DNA of 20,297 nt from JARRRL01 sp037380725 (GTDB lineage Bacteria; Pseudomonadota; Gammaproteobacteria; Pseudomonadales; JANQJO01): contig JARRRL010000051.1 in assembly GCA_037380725.1 (NCBI GenBank), positions 1-20,297 on the forward strand. The letters run 5' to 3'. Positions 1 through 6,916 of this stretch are shown here, piece after piece. The notes under the pieces were generated by a model that searched no databases, was not told where the DNA came from, and saw only the letters and a program-made list of their open reading frames with translations. Every line of letters begins with the position of its first letter. Positions within the stretch are counted from its first letter, which is position 1. Made by a program: the position numbers and the translations under genes.

Positions 1-665
1 CGCTTTTGATTACTATTTTTTACTGCATTTTTAAGATTACACCCTTTGAAGAGCTTCCCGATACCCTCACGCTCAATGCATCACTCATGACTTGGTACCT
101 CGTCATCACGGAACTGATTTCGTTTGCCGGTGGCACCCAAAACTTTCACGACGTGCGCAGCGATGTACTGAATGGCCAATTCACTACCAGTTTACAACGC
201 CCAAAATCTTACTTTTGTACAAAATGGTGGACATGGGTTGGCGCCAACATCGCTCGAATCAGTGCACTGCTGGTACCGGGACTGATACTGGGTCTCTGTT
301 ATACCCACAATTTCGCGTATAACCCCACGCATATCCCGTTCTTGATCTCATCGATTTACCTGGGCACGCTGATTTTCAGTACCGTTTATTTTATGCTGGG
401 CATCCTTGAAATCTGGGGACCCTATTCGCGTCAAGCCATGTGGATCTTTCAAAAACTGACCTTTTTGTTGGGCGGCTTAATTTTACCACTGCAATTGTAT
501 CCGGAATGGCTGCAAACGATAGCGTGGCTGACACCCTTTCCCGCCATACTGTACATCCCCGGCACCTTCGCTTTTAATCCGGACCTGCAAACCCTAACAC
601 ACCATTTAGGCATTCAAGTGGTGTGGCTCGCCCTGGTGATACTGGCTGCGTTGTTCGTAGAATAG
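1..665 (+). CDS. ABC-2 type transporter permease, 5'-partial
   Basis: Inner-membrane permease subunit of an ABC exporter, of the ABC2_membrane_6/COG4587 type that normally works as a pair with a COG3694 permease and one ATPase. The frame is open to the left edge, so the N-terminus lies outside the window; the TTG at position 6 is not a credible start. About 220 residues are visible with several hydrophobic segments. Family-like features are the cytoplasmic stretch around FHDVRSDVLNGQFTTSLQRP (an 'inhibited/graded' loop typical of these permeases) and the membrane-proximal LTPFPAILYIPG. The second permease follows after 38 bp, so one operon is likely. The C-terminus ends abruptly at ALFVE; reading past the TAG gives a further basic stretch (QAYKTIMKRGPS) that resembles the usual tail, so the stop may be a recent nonsense change. 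The substrate cannot be told from the sequence. Confidence 0.8.
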   Translation, partial: LLITIFYCIFKITPFEELPDTLTLNASLMTWYLVITELISFAGGTQNFHDVRSDVLNGQFTTSLQRPKSYFCTKWWTWVGANIARISALLVPGLILGLCYTHNFAYNPTHIPFLISSIYLGTLIFSTVYFMLGILEIWGPYSRQAMWIFQKLTFLLGGLILPLQLYPEWLQTIAWLTPFPAILYIPGTFAFNPDLQTLTHHLGIQVVWLALVILAALFVE

Positions 666-703
666 CAAGCATATAAAACGATTATGAAACGGGGCCCATC
701 AAC

Positions 704-1501
704 ATGCTAACACGCACCCTACACTCGATTCACTACATGATCCTGTTAATTCCTGTTGCACTGAAAACGGCGCTCCAAAACAAAACCGCTTTCTGGTCGC
801 TCAGTTTCTTTATGCTCTTTCAAAATATCATCATGTTCTTGATCTGGGTGATTTACTTCAATAATTTTTCCAGCATTCTGGGTTGGCAACTGTCTGATCT
901 GGCTGCACTCTTTGGCCTGGTGTCTTTTTCATTTGGCCTGGCGTTTCTGCTGTGTGGAGGAGCGCTTGATTTGGGTCGAGCCATCGTAGAAGGCGAATTG
1001 GATATCCACTTAGGGCGCCCACGCCACCCGCTCATTGGGCTGTTATTCAAAGAAAGTCGAGCGGCTGGATTGGGGGACGTGCTGACAGCACCCATTCTCT
1101 GGCTTTGGTTTGGCAATTATTCAGCGCTGGAGTTGCTCACATTGACGATTTTAGGCCTATTCACCGCCATCATCTTTTTAGCCACAACGATCGCGATCAA
1201 TTGCTTACCTTTTTTGGCAACATCCAGCAGCCGCATCAGCGATCAGCTGTTGGATAGCTTTATCATCGTTGCCATTTACCCACACAATGGGTTTCCGCTC
1301 AGCATCAAAATATTGTTCCTGACACTCATTCCAGCGGGTTTTATTGCCTACTTGCCGGTTGAAGCGATCCGTAACTTCAATCTGGCTCAGATGGCGCTGA
1401 TTGGCGGCGCCGCACTTTTTTATATGAGCCTCGCCGTTGCGATCTTCAATGTCGGTTTGCGACGATACACATCCGGCAGTCACACCTTGATTGTTCGGTA
1501 A
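704..1501 (+). CDS. ABC-2 type transporter permease (COG3694-like)
   Basis: Second inner-membrane permease of the same ABC exporter. The 265 residues hold about six hydrophobic segments. The family pattern is visible: a loop with GRAIVEGELDIHLGRPRHPL after the second pair of helices, then LPVEAIRNFN near the end, and a terminal GLRRYTSGS, which closely matches the usual GLRRYESGN-type tail of COG3694 proteins. The ATG at 704 lies 38 bp after the preceding permease and has no strong Shine-Dalgarno site, which would fit translation coupled to the upstream gene. No ATPase gene follows, so it is expected upstream of the window. The complex probably moves a lipid, peptide or drug-like substrate, but nothing here identifies it. 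Confidence 0.82.
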   Translation: MLTRTLHSIHYMILLIPVALKTALQNKTAFWSLSFFMLFQNIIMFLIWVIYFNNFSSILGWQLSDLAALFGLVSFSFGLAFLLCGGALDLGRAIVEGELDIHLGRPRHPLIGLLFKESRAAGLGDVLTAPILWLWFGNYSALELLTLTILGLFTAIIFLATTIAINCLPFLATSSSRISDQLLDSFIIVAIYPHNGFPLSIKILFLTLIPAGFIAYLPVEAIRNFNLAQMALIGGAALFYMSLAVAIFNVGLRRYTSGSHTLIVR

Positions 1502-1578
1502 AACCAACGCCGCAACAGTGTGTATATCGTCGATCATAAAAAACTAAGATTATAAAAAAACTATTGAGAGTAAAGAAA

Positions 1579-2853
1579 ATGATTGAAAACAGCGCCCCCG
1601 TTATGAGCACAAATTTGCCAGCTGTGCGTTCGGCTTCATCCGTTTCACCAACGGTGGCGTCGCCATCAACGTCGCGCTCACAAGAGGAAGAAAACTGTCC
1701 GATCTGTTTATCGGCCTTGGATCCAGAGCAGGGTAATTTGACTCACTTGGTACCCTGCTCACATACGTACCACACAGTATGTATTGGCCGCTGGGTAAAC
1801 AAAATAGAGCCACAAGTGGATTGCCCAACGTGTCGATTCCCCATTTCTTTGCGGCAGCGTCTCTTGTTTATTAAGGCGCTCAAAGAGCAGACCACTGAGC
1901 CAGACGTGCAGTCAAACCGTATGGAAATGGGCAGTGCGGAAACGGGCAACATGGCAACGAGCAACATGGCAACGAATAGGACACCGCCCGTAGAGTCAGA
2001 AAATAGGACCGAGGCGCAGCAAGAAGATGAACCCGACATACAACACAGCACACGAACGAATGTTTTAGCGGCAATAGAACTGAACAAAGTCATCGGAATA
2101 GCTTCTCGATGTTTCTTACGTTCAGTCGTCAGCGCTGGAGTAGGTGCACTGGGTAGCTTGGCGCTTAGAAGCCAAAGCCATACACACAACGGTCCGGGCG
2201 CTGTCGCCTTGGCTTCCTTTCTGGGGTCAGGGTTAACCGCTTGGTTACCCGAATTACGAAAGCAAAATAAAATAGATTTCATGTATATCTTACTTGGATT
2301 ATGCTCCAGGACCGTTAATCCAGCCCTCGGGTGTTTGCTGATGGCTCAGCTCGATGCCAAAAAACTCTATACATCTGTTTTAGCGGGCGGGCTTGGCGTC
2401 TTTACTACAATAGGATTTATTGTTTTCTTGGATGCACTTATTGATGGGAAATTTTTTCTGAGTAACCGTAGCGGCGATCACAACGTAGAAATTGGAACCA
2501 TAGAAGACTACACATCGGTTCGCTTAGATGGTTTTTATCATGGTGTGGAAATCGGTCTTCGCTTGAGCGAAGAAGCGGTTTTTTCCGAACCGCCTTCACA
2601 TCAATTATCAGAAAGTTTGCTGAATGAGTTATTAGCGCTTGCGCTGCCGGGAAATAATACTGAAGAGAACCGCCAAAGATATGAAGCAGAATTTTTACAG
2701 GGCTTTCAACGCGGATTAGACAGTGGATATAACGAAGGACTGTATGGCACTTTTCCTACCGACACTTTTCCTAGCGATCCTACCGACGAAACGCAGCAAG
2801 TCACTTCGACAAGTTCAGCAACATCGCACGCTTCGACAAGCGGTTCATCTTAA
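1579..2853 (+). CDS. RING-H2 finger membrane protein, possible E3 ubiquitin ligase effector
   Basis: A 424-residue protein with a complete RING-H2 finger at residues 40-85: C40-x2-C43, C60-x-H62, H65-x2-C68, C82-x2-C85. The E2-contact positions are also eukaryote-like: I42 after the first Cys, W72 four residues after C68, and R86 at the 'linchpin' place after the last Cys. A polar, Ser/Thr/Glu-rich stretch (about 105-160) follows. Then come three or four hydrophobic segments at about 178-197, 207-223, 234-256 and 263-288. A soluble C-terminal part has an acidic, Ser/Thr-rich tail. The ATG at 1579 is preferred over the in-frame TTG at 1564 because GAGAG lies 8 bases before it. Known RING proteins recruit E2~ubiquitin; a bacterial one is most often a secreted effector. 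No E1, E2 or ubiquitin-like gene is in the window, and no secretion signal is recognisable. Ligase activity is inferred from the motif alone. Confidence 0.75.
   Translation: MIENSAPVMSTNLPAVRSASSVSPTVASPSTSRSQEEENCPICLSALDPEQGNLTHLVPCSHTYHTVCIGRWVNKIEPQVDCPTCRFPISLRQRLLFIKALKEQTTEPDVQSNRMEMGSAETGNMATSNMATNRTPPVESENRTEAQQEDEPDIQHSTRTNVLAAIELNKVIGIASRCFLRSVVSAGVGALGSLALRSQSHTHNGPGAVALASFLGSGLTAWLPELRKQNKIDFMYILLGLCSRTVNPALGCLLMAQLDAKKLYTSVLAGGLGVFTTIGFIVFLDALIDGKFFLSNRSGDHNVEIGTIEDYTSVRLDGFYHGVEIGLRLSEEAVFSEPPSHQLSESLLNELLALALPGNNTEENRQRYEAEFLQGFQRGLDSGYNEGLYGTFPTDTFPSDPTDETQQVTSTSSATSHASTSGSS
1946..1975 (+). repeat. 15-bp exact tandem duplication in the RING gene
   Basis: The unit GCAACATGGCAACGA occurs twice head to tail at 1946-1960 and 1961-1975. 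It keeps the frame and encodes the repeated NMAT in the polar linker after the RING finger. Confidence 0.9.
2749..2778 (+). repeat. 15-bp tandem repeat near the 3' end of the RING gene
   Basis: ACTTTTCCTACCGAC at 2749-2763 is followed by ACTTTTCCTAGCGAT at 2764-2778 (two differences). It encodes TFPTD then TFPSD in the C-terminal tail and preserves the frame. Confidence 0.85.
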
Positions 2854-2855
2854 GA

Positions 2856-2881
2856 AGCGAACAACAGCAGCGAACAACAAA
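2856..2881. repeat. 13-bp tandem repeat just after the RING gene
   Basis: AGCGAACAACAGC is followed directly by a near copy (AGCGAACAACAAA), starting 3 bp after the stop codon of the RING gene. It is non-coding. The rest of the 250-bp gap up to 3104 shows a short TCTTTG-TTG-CAAAGA inverted repeat at 2887-2901 without a T-run, and no gene. Confidence 0.75.
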
Positions 2882-3104
2882 AGAGATCTTTGTTGCAAAG
2901 AAAAGTTAACATACTGCGCAATAAAACACAATATACAACTCAAAAGAGCAATCTGACAGTTGGTTACCGTTTCTATCTGGGCATTGCGCCTGGGTTCATT
3001 TAGTCTGGTAGCAGTTTTGCCAACCATCAGCACTCGTGGGTCAACAAGCCCCGAATATGAAACGCAAGCATAATAAAAATCGTTCTTTTTGAGGCAGTCG
3101 CACT

Positions 3105-4841
3105 ATGTCCAGTAAGGAAACCTCGATCAATTCTAACGCCACACCCGCCCCCGAAACGCCAGACATTGAACTGCAAGCGTTTGTGCCCTACCCCCAAGCG
3201 ATTCGCTGGTCCTTACAATCCGATTACTACGAAACCGTCGGACCCGATGCGTGGTTGAAGCGTGACGTACCAAACATGGTCACCAGCAATTCCTTCGCCG
3301 CCATGCAAAACGCCTTGTTTGTGTACGATGCCGTTGAAGCTCAACTTCGCCAAAACAGCTTGTCGCCAGAAGACCCGATTACGGTGCTTGAATATGGTTC
3401 AGGCAACGGTTTATTTGCCTACAATTTTATTCGCCGTTTTGAACAAATCTGCCAGCGTGATGGCAAGGATTACCACACTCGGCTCGTGTACATCGCCACT
3501 GATTACGCCGAAAGCAATATCCGCGCTCTCACACAGCAGCCTTTTTTGCAAAAGGAACTTCAGTGCGGACGCTTACGTTTAGCACAAGCCAATGCCTTAT
3601 CCGCAGAACCATTGCGCTTTCTTTCCACAAGGAACAGTTCCACAAAGGACAGTTCCACAGAGGACAGTCAAGTACACGAAGAAGCCATCCCCCTTTTAAG
3701 CGCCGTCATCACCAATTACCTGCACTGCTGCTTACCCGTTGAATTTTTGTGTCATCACGGCAAGCAATGGCAAGAAAAGCTTATTCGCACCAGCGTCACC
3801 CTCACCGAAGAAGAAGCCACACAAGGTCTCACCCGCGAAGCGCTGTTGCAAAAACCACGGATTATCAAACGTTTTAACGAAGAAATACGCTGGCAATCTA
3901 TTGAACTCTCAACGCATTGCATCGACGAAGCGCATCAACAGGCCATTGAGGCGCTCACAGCCGAGCGCCCCAAAAGCACGCTGCTTAACCCGACAGGCTC
4001 TCTGGCGAATATTCGCTTGATGCAACAACATTTACGCGCGTACGGCATTTATCTGATTCACGACAAGGGCCACATCGATACCACTGCTTACAATTTTGGC
4101 GGCGTACACGGGCGATCAACCCACGGTAACTCAACGGCTTACTTGGTCAATTTTCCCTTACTCAAAGCCTACGCCGAACGTTTGGGTCTGTGTACATACC
4201 AAACACGATCGCGCCAACTTTCTTTACACACCTTAATGCTGGAACACAGCGCAAGCCCCACGCATCAACGCGCATTTCGTTATTTATACAACGACTTTAA
4301 TCTTAATAATGACATGGTCGATTTACAACTCATGTCACACACCTTGGAAAAACACGGGGAATTACTCAAAGCCGCTGAAATGTTGCAAAAATGTTTGCGA
4401 TATCGCTCATTGGATGTTGAACTGCACTACACATTAGGCATGTATTATTTAAAACTGAACATGGGGCAGCGCGCCTTACTGTGTGTGCGTAACGGTCGTC
4501 CCGTCGATCACTTTGGGCAATATAATTTCGATATGATCGAAGGTTGTGCGCACAAAGTACTGGAAAACTTCACACTTGCCTGTAAAATATTGGACCGAGC
4601 GCTGAGCCATGAGACCGATGTTCATCTCATGAAAGCCATTGAAAAAGAACTGTTTGATTGCCATGTGGCGCGGGGTTTGCCTACGGAAGATTTTACCAGT
4701 GCAAACTACCCGGCTCTGGACCGTTTACCGGCTACTCATACGGAATGCGATGCCAAGCACAGCATTCACACGATGATGTGCTCAAGCGATGAAGTCGATC
4801 TGGGATCCGAACCACGCGGCACCATAAACGATACACCTTGA
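3105..4841 (+). CDS. SAM-dependent methyltransferase-like protein with TPR-like C-terminus
   Basis: A 578-residue, probably cytoplasmic protein. Residues 92-108 (ITVLEYGSGNGLFAYNFI) fit motif I of class I SAM-dependent methyltransferases, with the acidic residue and G-S-G-N-G loop. The following strand-like LVYIATDY fits motif II. The spacing, with a long helix between them, recalls MidA-type enzymes, but I cannot assign it to that family. Residues from about 405 to 510 alternate helices with TPR-like spacing (HGELLKAAEMLQKCLRYRS, LHYTLGMYYLKLN), suggesting a protein-binding tail. The start is supported by GAGG nine bases before the ATG. A three-copy 15-bp repeat encodes STRNS/STKDS/STEDS around residues 174-188. 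The substrate is unknown. It could instead be a catalytically dead regulatory relative. Confidence 0.65.
   Translation: MSSKETSINSNATPAPETPDIELQAFVPYPQAIRWSLQSDYYETVGPDAWLKRDVPNMVTSNSFAAMQNALFVYDAVEAQLRQNSLSPEDPITVLEYGSGNGLFAYNFIRRFEQICQRDGKDYHTRLVYIATDYAESNIRALTQQPFLQKELQCGRLRLAQANALSAEPLRFLSTRNSSTKDSSTEDSQVHEEAIPLLSAVITNYLHCCLPVEFLCHHGKQWQEKLIRTSVTLTEEEATQGLTREALLQKPRIIKRFNEEIRWQSIELSTHCIDEAHQQAIEALTAERPKSTLLNPTGSLANIRLMQQHLRAYGIYLIHDKGHIDTTAYNFGGVHGRSTHGNSTAYLVNFPLLKAYAERLGLCTYQTRSRQLSLHTLMLEHSASPTHQRAFRYLYNDFNLNNDMVDLQLMSHTLEKHGELLKAAEMLQKCLRYRSLDVELHYTLGMYYLKLNMGQRALLCVRNGRPVDHFGQYNFDMIEGCAHKVLENFTLACKILDRALSHETDVHLMKAIEKELFDCHVARGLPTEDFTSANYPALDRLPATHTECDAKHSIHTMMCSSDEVDLGSEPRGTINDTP
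3623..3667 (+). repeat. 15-bp tandem repeat, three copies, in the methyltransferase-like gene
   Basis: TTCCACAAGGAACAG, TTCCACAAAGGACAG and TTCCACAGAGGACAG lie head to tail. The frame is kept and the encoded segment is STRNS-STKDS-STEDS, a hydrophilic insertion between the SAM-binding region and the rest of the domain. Confidence 0.92.
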
Positions 4842-4916
4842 TAACTGTGAAATTGATAACTGTGAAATTGATGACCGTGAAGTTAATGGAAAGTGCGTGA
4901 AAGTGCGCGAAAGAGT
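4838..4916. repeat. 15-bp x3 and 10-bp x3 tandem repeats across a stop codon
   Basis: TTGATAACTGTGAAA occurs at 4838-4852 and 4853-4867, with a degenerate third copy TTGATGACCGTGAAG at 4868-4882. The TGA stop of the methyltransferase-like gene (4839-4841) lies in the first copy. A second set follows at 4889-4916 (GAAAGTGCGT, GAAAGTGCGC, GAAAGAGT). The repeats fill the gap before the nitroreductase gene. Confidence 0.92.
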
Positions 4917-4943
4917 CAGAATATCGATCAGAGGCGCCACGCC

Positions 4944-5564
4944 ATGAGAAATTCTCCTTTTCCTAAATTATTACCAAACTTTCTGAAGCGGTGGTCCCCA
5001 CGCGCGTTCTCATCCGAACAAATAACGGACGAAGAGATTAATACTTTATTCGAGGCAGCCCGCTGGTCCCCTTCGTGTTACAACGAGCAACCTTGGCGCT
5101 TCGTATATGCCACCAGCACGGAAGCGCGAGAACGACTGCTGTCTGTTTTATCAGCCAGCAACCGAGAATGGGCCAATCGGGCCCCTTTGATCATCATTGC
5201 TTTCAGCCACATGATCTTCAACAGCACACAAGCCCCCAATCGTTGGGCAGCCTTTGATACCGGCTCAGCTTGGATGTCTTTAGCATTACAAGCCCAACAC
5301 CTTGGCTTAGTTGCTCACGCCATGGGTGGGTTTGACGAAGACATGGTGTATCAAATCACGGGGGTTGATCCCAGTGAGTTTGTGGCCATGGCTGTGATCG
5401 CCGTGGGTCACCTCGGCGATCCAGGAACATTGCCAGCGGCATTACGCAGCCATGAAAAACCCAGTGATCGCATGGGCCTTTCAGACATCGTCTACGAATT
5501 TCGCACCGATCAAGAAAGCATCAGTGAACACGTTGAAATTGACGACGACGAACTGATTTCGTAG
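4944..5564 (+). CDS. nitroreductase-family FMN oxidoreductase
   Basis: A 206-residue protein of the nitroreductase-like superfamily, whose members are FMN-binding homodimers reducing nitro compounds, quinones or related substrates with NAD(P)H. The N-terminal RWSPRAFSSEQITDEEINTL (residues 17-36) and AARWSPSCYNEQPWR (38-52) carry the phosphate- and FMN-binding Arg, Ser, Asn and Gln positions of the family. The middle has the helical AFDTGSAWMSLALQAQHLGL dimer/FMN segment, and AVIAVGHLGDP lies near the end. The ATG at 4944 has GAGG nine bases upstream, so it is preferred to the in-frame GTG at 4893, which lies in the tandem-repeat region. It converges on gspI with only 18 bp between the stops. 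The tail is acidic (EIDDDELIS). The substrate cannot be predicted. Confidence 0.85.
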   Translation: MRNSPFPKLLPNFLKRWSPRAFSSEQITDEEINTLFEAARWSPSCYNEQPWRFVYATSTEARERLLSVLSASNREWANRAPLIIIAFSHMIFNSTQAPNRWAAFDTGSAWMSLALQAQHLGLVAHAMGGFDEDMVYQITGVDPSEFVAMAVIAVGHLGDPGTLPAALRSHEKPSDRMGLSDIVYEFRTDQESISEHVEIDDDELIS

Positions 5565-5582
5565 TCTCTCCGTCCTCTCCAT

Positions 5583-6050
5583 TCAGGGGCTTGCTGGTTG
5601 TTTCAACTTAGGTAAATAATGCTGGCTAATCAAACTGCGGACACTGTGTACCCGGTACATATCCTCCGTCAATCCTTCTGGGCGTAGGCCCACCGTCACT
5701 TCGATTTGTCGCAATTTAGGTAAAGCGGAATTTTTCACTTCAGAACGAACAATCCATTCTCGATGCGCCGCATCAACGTTCTCATCGCGCTTGCCTAAAG
5801 GCGGCCACTCTGGCTCCGCCATCATCTCTGCCATCTTGTTCATGGCCAGAATATGGGCCATGGTTTTTTCTTCGAGTCGCTGCATGGAGTTGATTTGCCC
5901 AGAAAGAGCAAATGTTAATTTGGTGGCTACCAGCGCAACAATTGTCATGGCAATCATGACTTCCAATAACGTAAAGCCACAGGCACGAAGCACGCCATCA
6001 CCGTGGCCAAGTGCTTGAACTGAACATGTCGGGCTGCAATATCGACCCAT
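5583..6050 (-). CDS. gspI: type II secretion minor pseudopilin GspI
   Basis: Minor pseudopilin of the type II secretion system; with GspJ and GspK it forms the tip of the periplasmic pseudopilus. The prepilin-peptidase site is CG^FTLLEVMIAMTIVAL: Gly before the cut, N-terminal Phe, Glu at +5, then a hydrophobic helix. The mature domain (REWIVRSEVKNS, LRQIEVTVGL) fits GspI. Three starts are possible: GTG at 6059, which overlaps the gspH stop; ATG at 6050, with GGAG eight bases before it (chosen); and GTG at 5993, which would give a leader of only six residues. With the chosen start the leader is 25 residues and holds three Cys, long for this family. It is the last gene of the block; no gspJ follows, and the nitroreductase gene converges on it. 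Confidence 0.85.
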   Translation of the reverse strand: MGRYCSPTCSVQALGHGDGVLRACGFTLLEVMIAMTIVALVATKLTFALSGQINSMQRLEEKTMAHILAMNKMAEMMAEPEWPPLGKRDENVDAAHREWIVRSEVKNSALPKLRQIEVTVGLRPEGLTEDMYRVHSVRSLISQHYLPKLKQPASP

Positions 6051-6055
6051 GAATT

Positions 6056-6916
6056 TCACTCCAAGGATTCATCTCCCGCTCGCAGATAGGTAATATTTCC
6101 CATGATGTCTGAGGAAATTTCAAATCGCAAATCTGGATTATCCCGCCACGTTAAACGCACCCGAAAGACGACCGCTTCGCCACTGGATAAAAAAAGCAAT
6201 GTCGGACGCACTTGCGCCGCCTCAAGTTGCATCTTCAACAACTTGGCGTTCACCGTTTCCTCCGAATCCAGATCCGCTTCCAATTCTTCAAGTTGCACAA
6301 ACAGTTCATCATCGTCTTCAAGCAGCGCCAGCTCCAACTCGACGCCATCCACCCAAGCCAACACTTCAATTTGATCCGAGTACAGGTGAGCCGTCTTAAA
6401 ACCGCGATTTTGGATAGGTCGCCAATAACCAGGCAAAACCGGGAGCTCATCGTTCTCACCGAATGAAGCCGTACCGCTCTGAGTCAACGTACCATCCTGC
6501 CTCGGCTGAGCCGCATTGGGTCCTTTATTGATCGATTCCTGATACTTGGTCTGCTCTTCGGCTGTGGGCTCATACCACTCCAATACACGCAAACCATTTT
6601 GATAAACGATTAATCCATACTCATGTCCAGCCAGAATCGACTCATCTTGTAGCAAACGGACAAGTGCATTGAGGCGTTCGGCTTCAGTCTTAATCACGCG
6701 GGTGGGTGAAAACAGGTTCATGCTCAACATCACCATACCCGCCATCACCGCAATAATCGTGATCACAATCACGAGCTCAATCAGCGTGAACCCAGCACAC
6801 GGTCTTTCAGAACTGCTTACAGAACTGCTTGCAAAACTGGTCGCGCGCTTACTGGCTCGACGGTAACGAGCACACGTGTAAAAACCACAATGCGTTCGCC
6901 GAAACGGGCGAATCAG
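6056..6916 (-). CDS. gspH: type II secretion pseudopilin GspH, start codon unclear
   Basis: Minor pseudopilin of the type II secretion system. The prepilin site CAG^FTLIELVIVITIIAV, with Glu at +5, lies at about 6764-6802, so translation must start above it. Between this site and the in-frame TAG at 6917-6919 (the stop of gspG) there is no ATG, GTG or TTG in frame. Only a CTG directly after that stop, or the ATT next to it, could serve; GGAA lies just before the gspG stop. The coordinates given use the CTG and would give a 42-residue leader. The first conventional start (GTG, 6772) lies inside the membrane helix and would destroy the cleavage site. The mature part is long for GspH (about 244 residues) and carries an acidic insertion (LLEDDDELFVQLEELEADL). 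The stop overlaps the possible GTG of gspI. Confidence 0.75.
   Translation of the reverse strand: MIRPFRRTHCGFYTCARYRRASKRATSFASSSVSSSERPCAGFTLIELVIVITIIAVMAGMVMLSMNLFSPTRVIKTEAERLNALVRLLQDESILAGHEYGLIVYQNGLRVLEWYEPTAEEQTKYQESINKGPNAAQPRQDGTLTQSGTASFGENDELPVLPGYWRPIQNRGFKTAHLYSDQIEVLAWVDGVELELALLEDDDELFVQLEELEADLDSEETVNAKLLKMQLEAAQVRPTLLFLSSGEAVVFRVRLTWRDNPDLRFEISSDIMGNITYLRAGDESLE
6808..6831 (-). repeat. 12-bp tandem repeat in the gspH leader
   Basis: CAGAACTGCTTA at 6808-6819 is followed by CAGAACTGCTTG at 6820-6831, and a decayed third copy begins at 6832. On the minus strand it encodes the Ser-rich SSSVSSSE of the leader, just before the prepilin cleavage site. Confidence 0.85.

Noticed and set aside
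1743..2282. 179-residue minus-strand open frame opposite the RING gene
   Set aside because: It is a shadow of the RING frame, with Cys/Ser-rich low-likelihood composition and no start signal.
2887..2901. TCTTTG-TTG-CAAAGA hairpin as a terminator of the RING gene
   Set aside because: The stem is short with a three-base loop and no T-run follows.
4838..4916. Repeat cluster considered as a CRISPR array
   Set aside because: Units are only 10-15 bp, directly adjacent without spacers, and there are no cas genes.
4893..4943. Nitroreductase start at GTG 4893
   Set aside because: The extra 17 residues come from tandem-repeat DNA and there is no ribosome site; the ATG at 4944 has GAGG at good spacing.
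6056..6772. gspH starting at the GTG at 6772
   Set aside because: This start lies within the hydrophobic helix and would remove the Gly^Phe cleavage site and Glu+5, which are present in frame just upstream.
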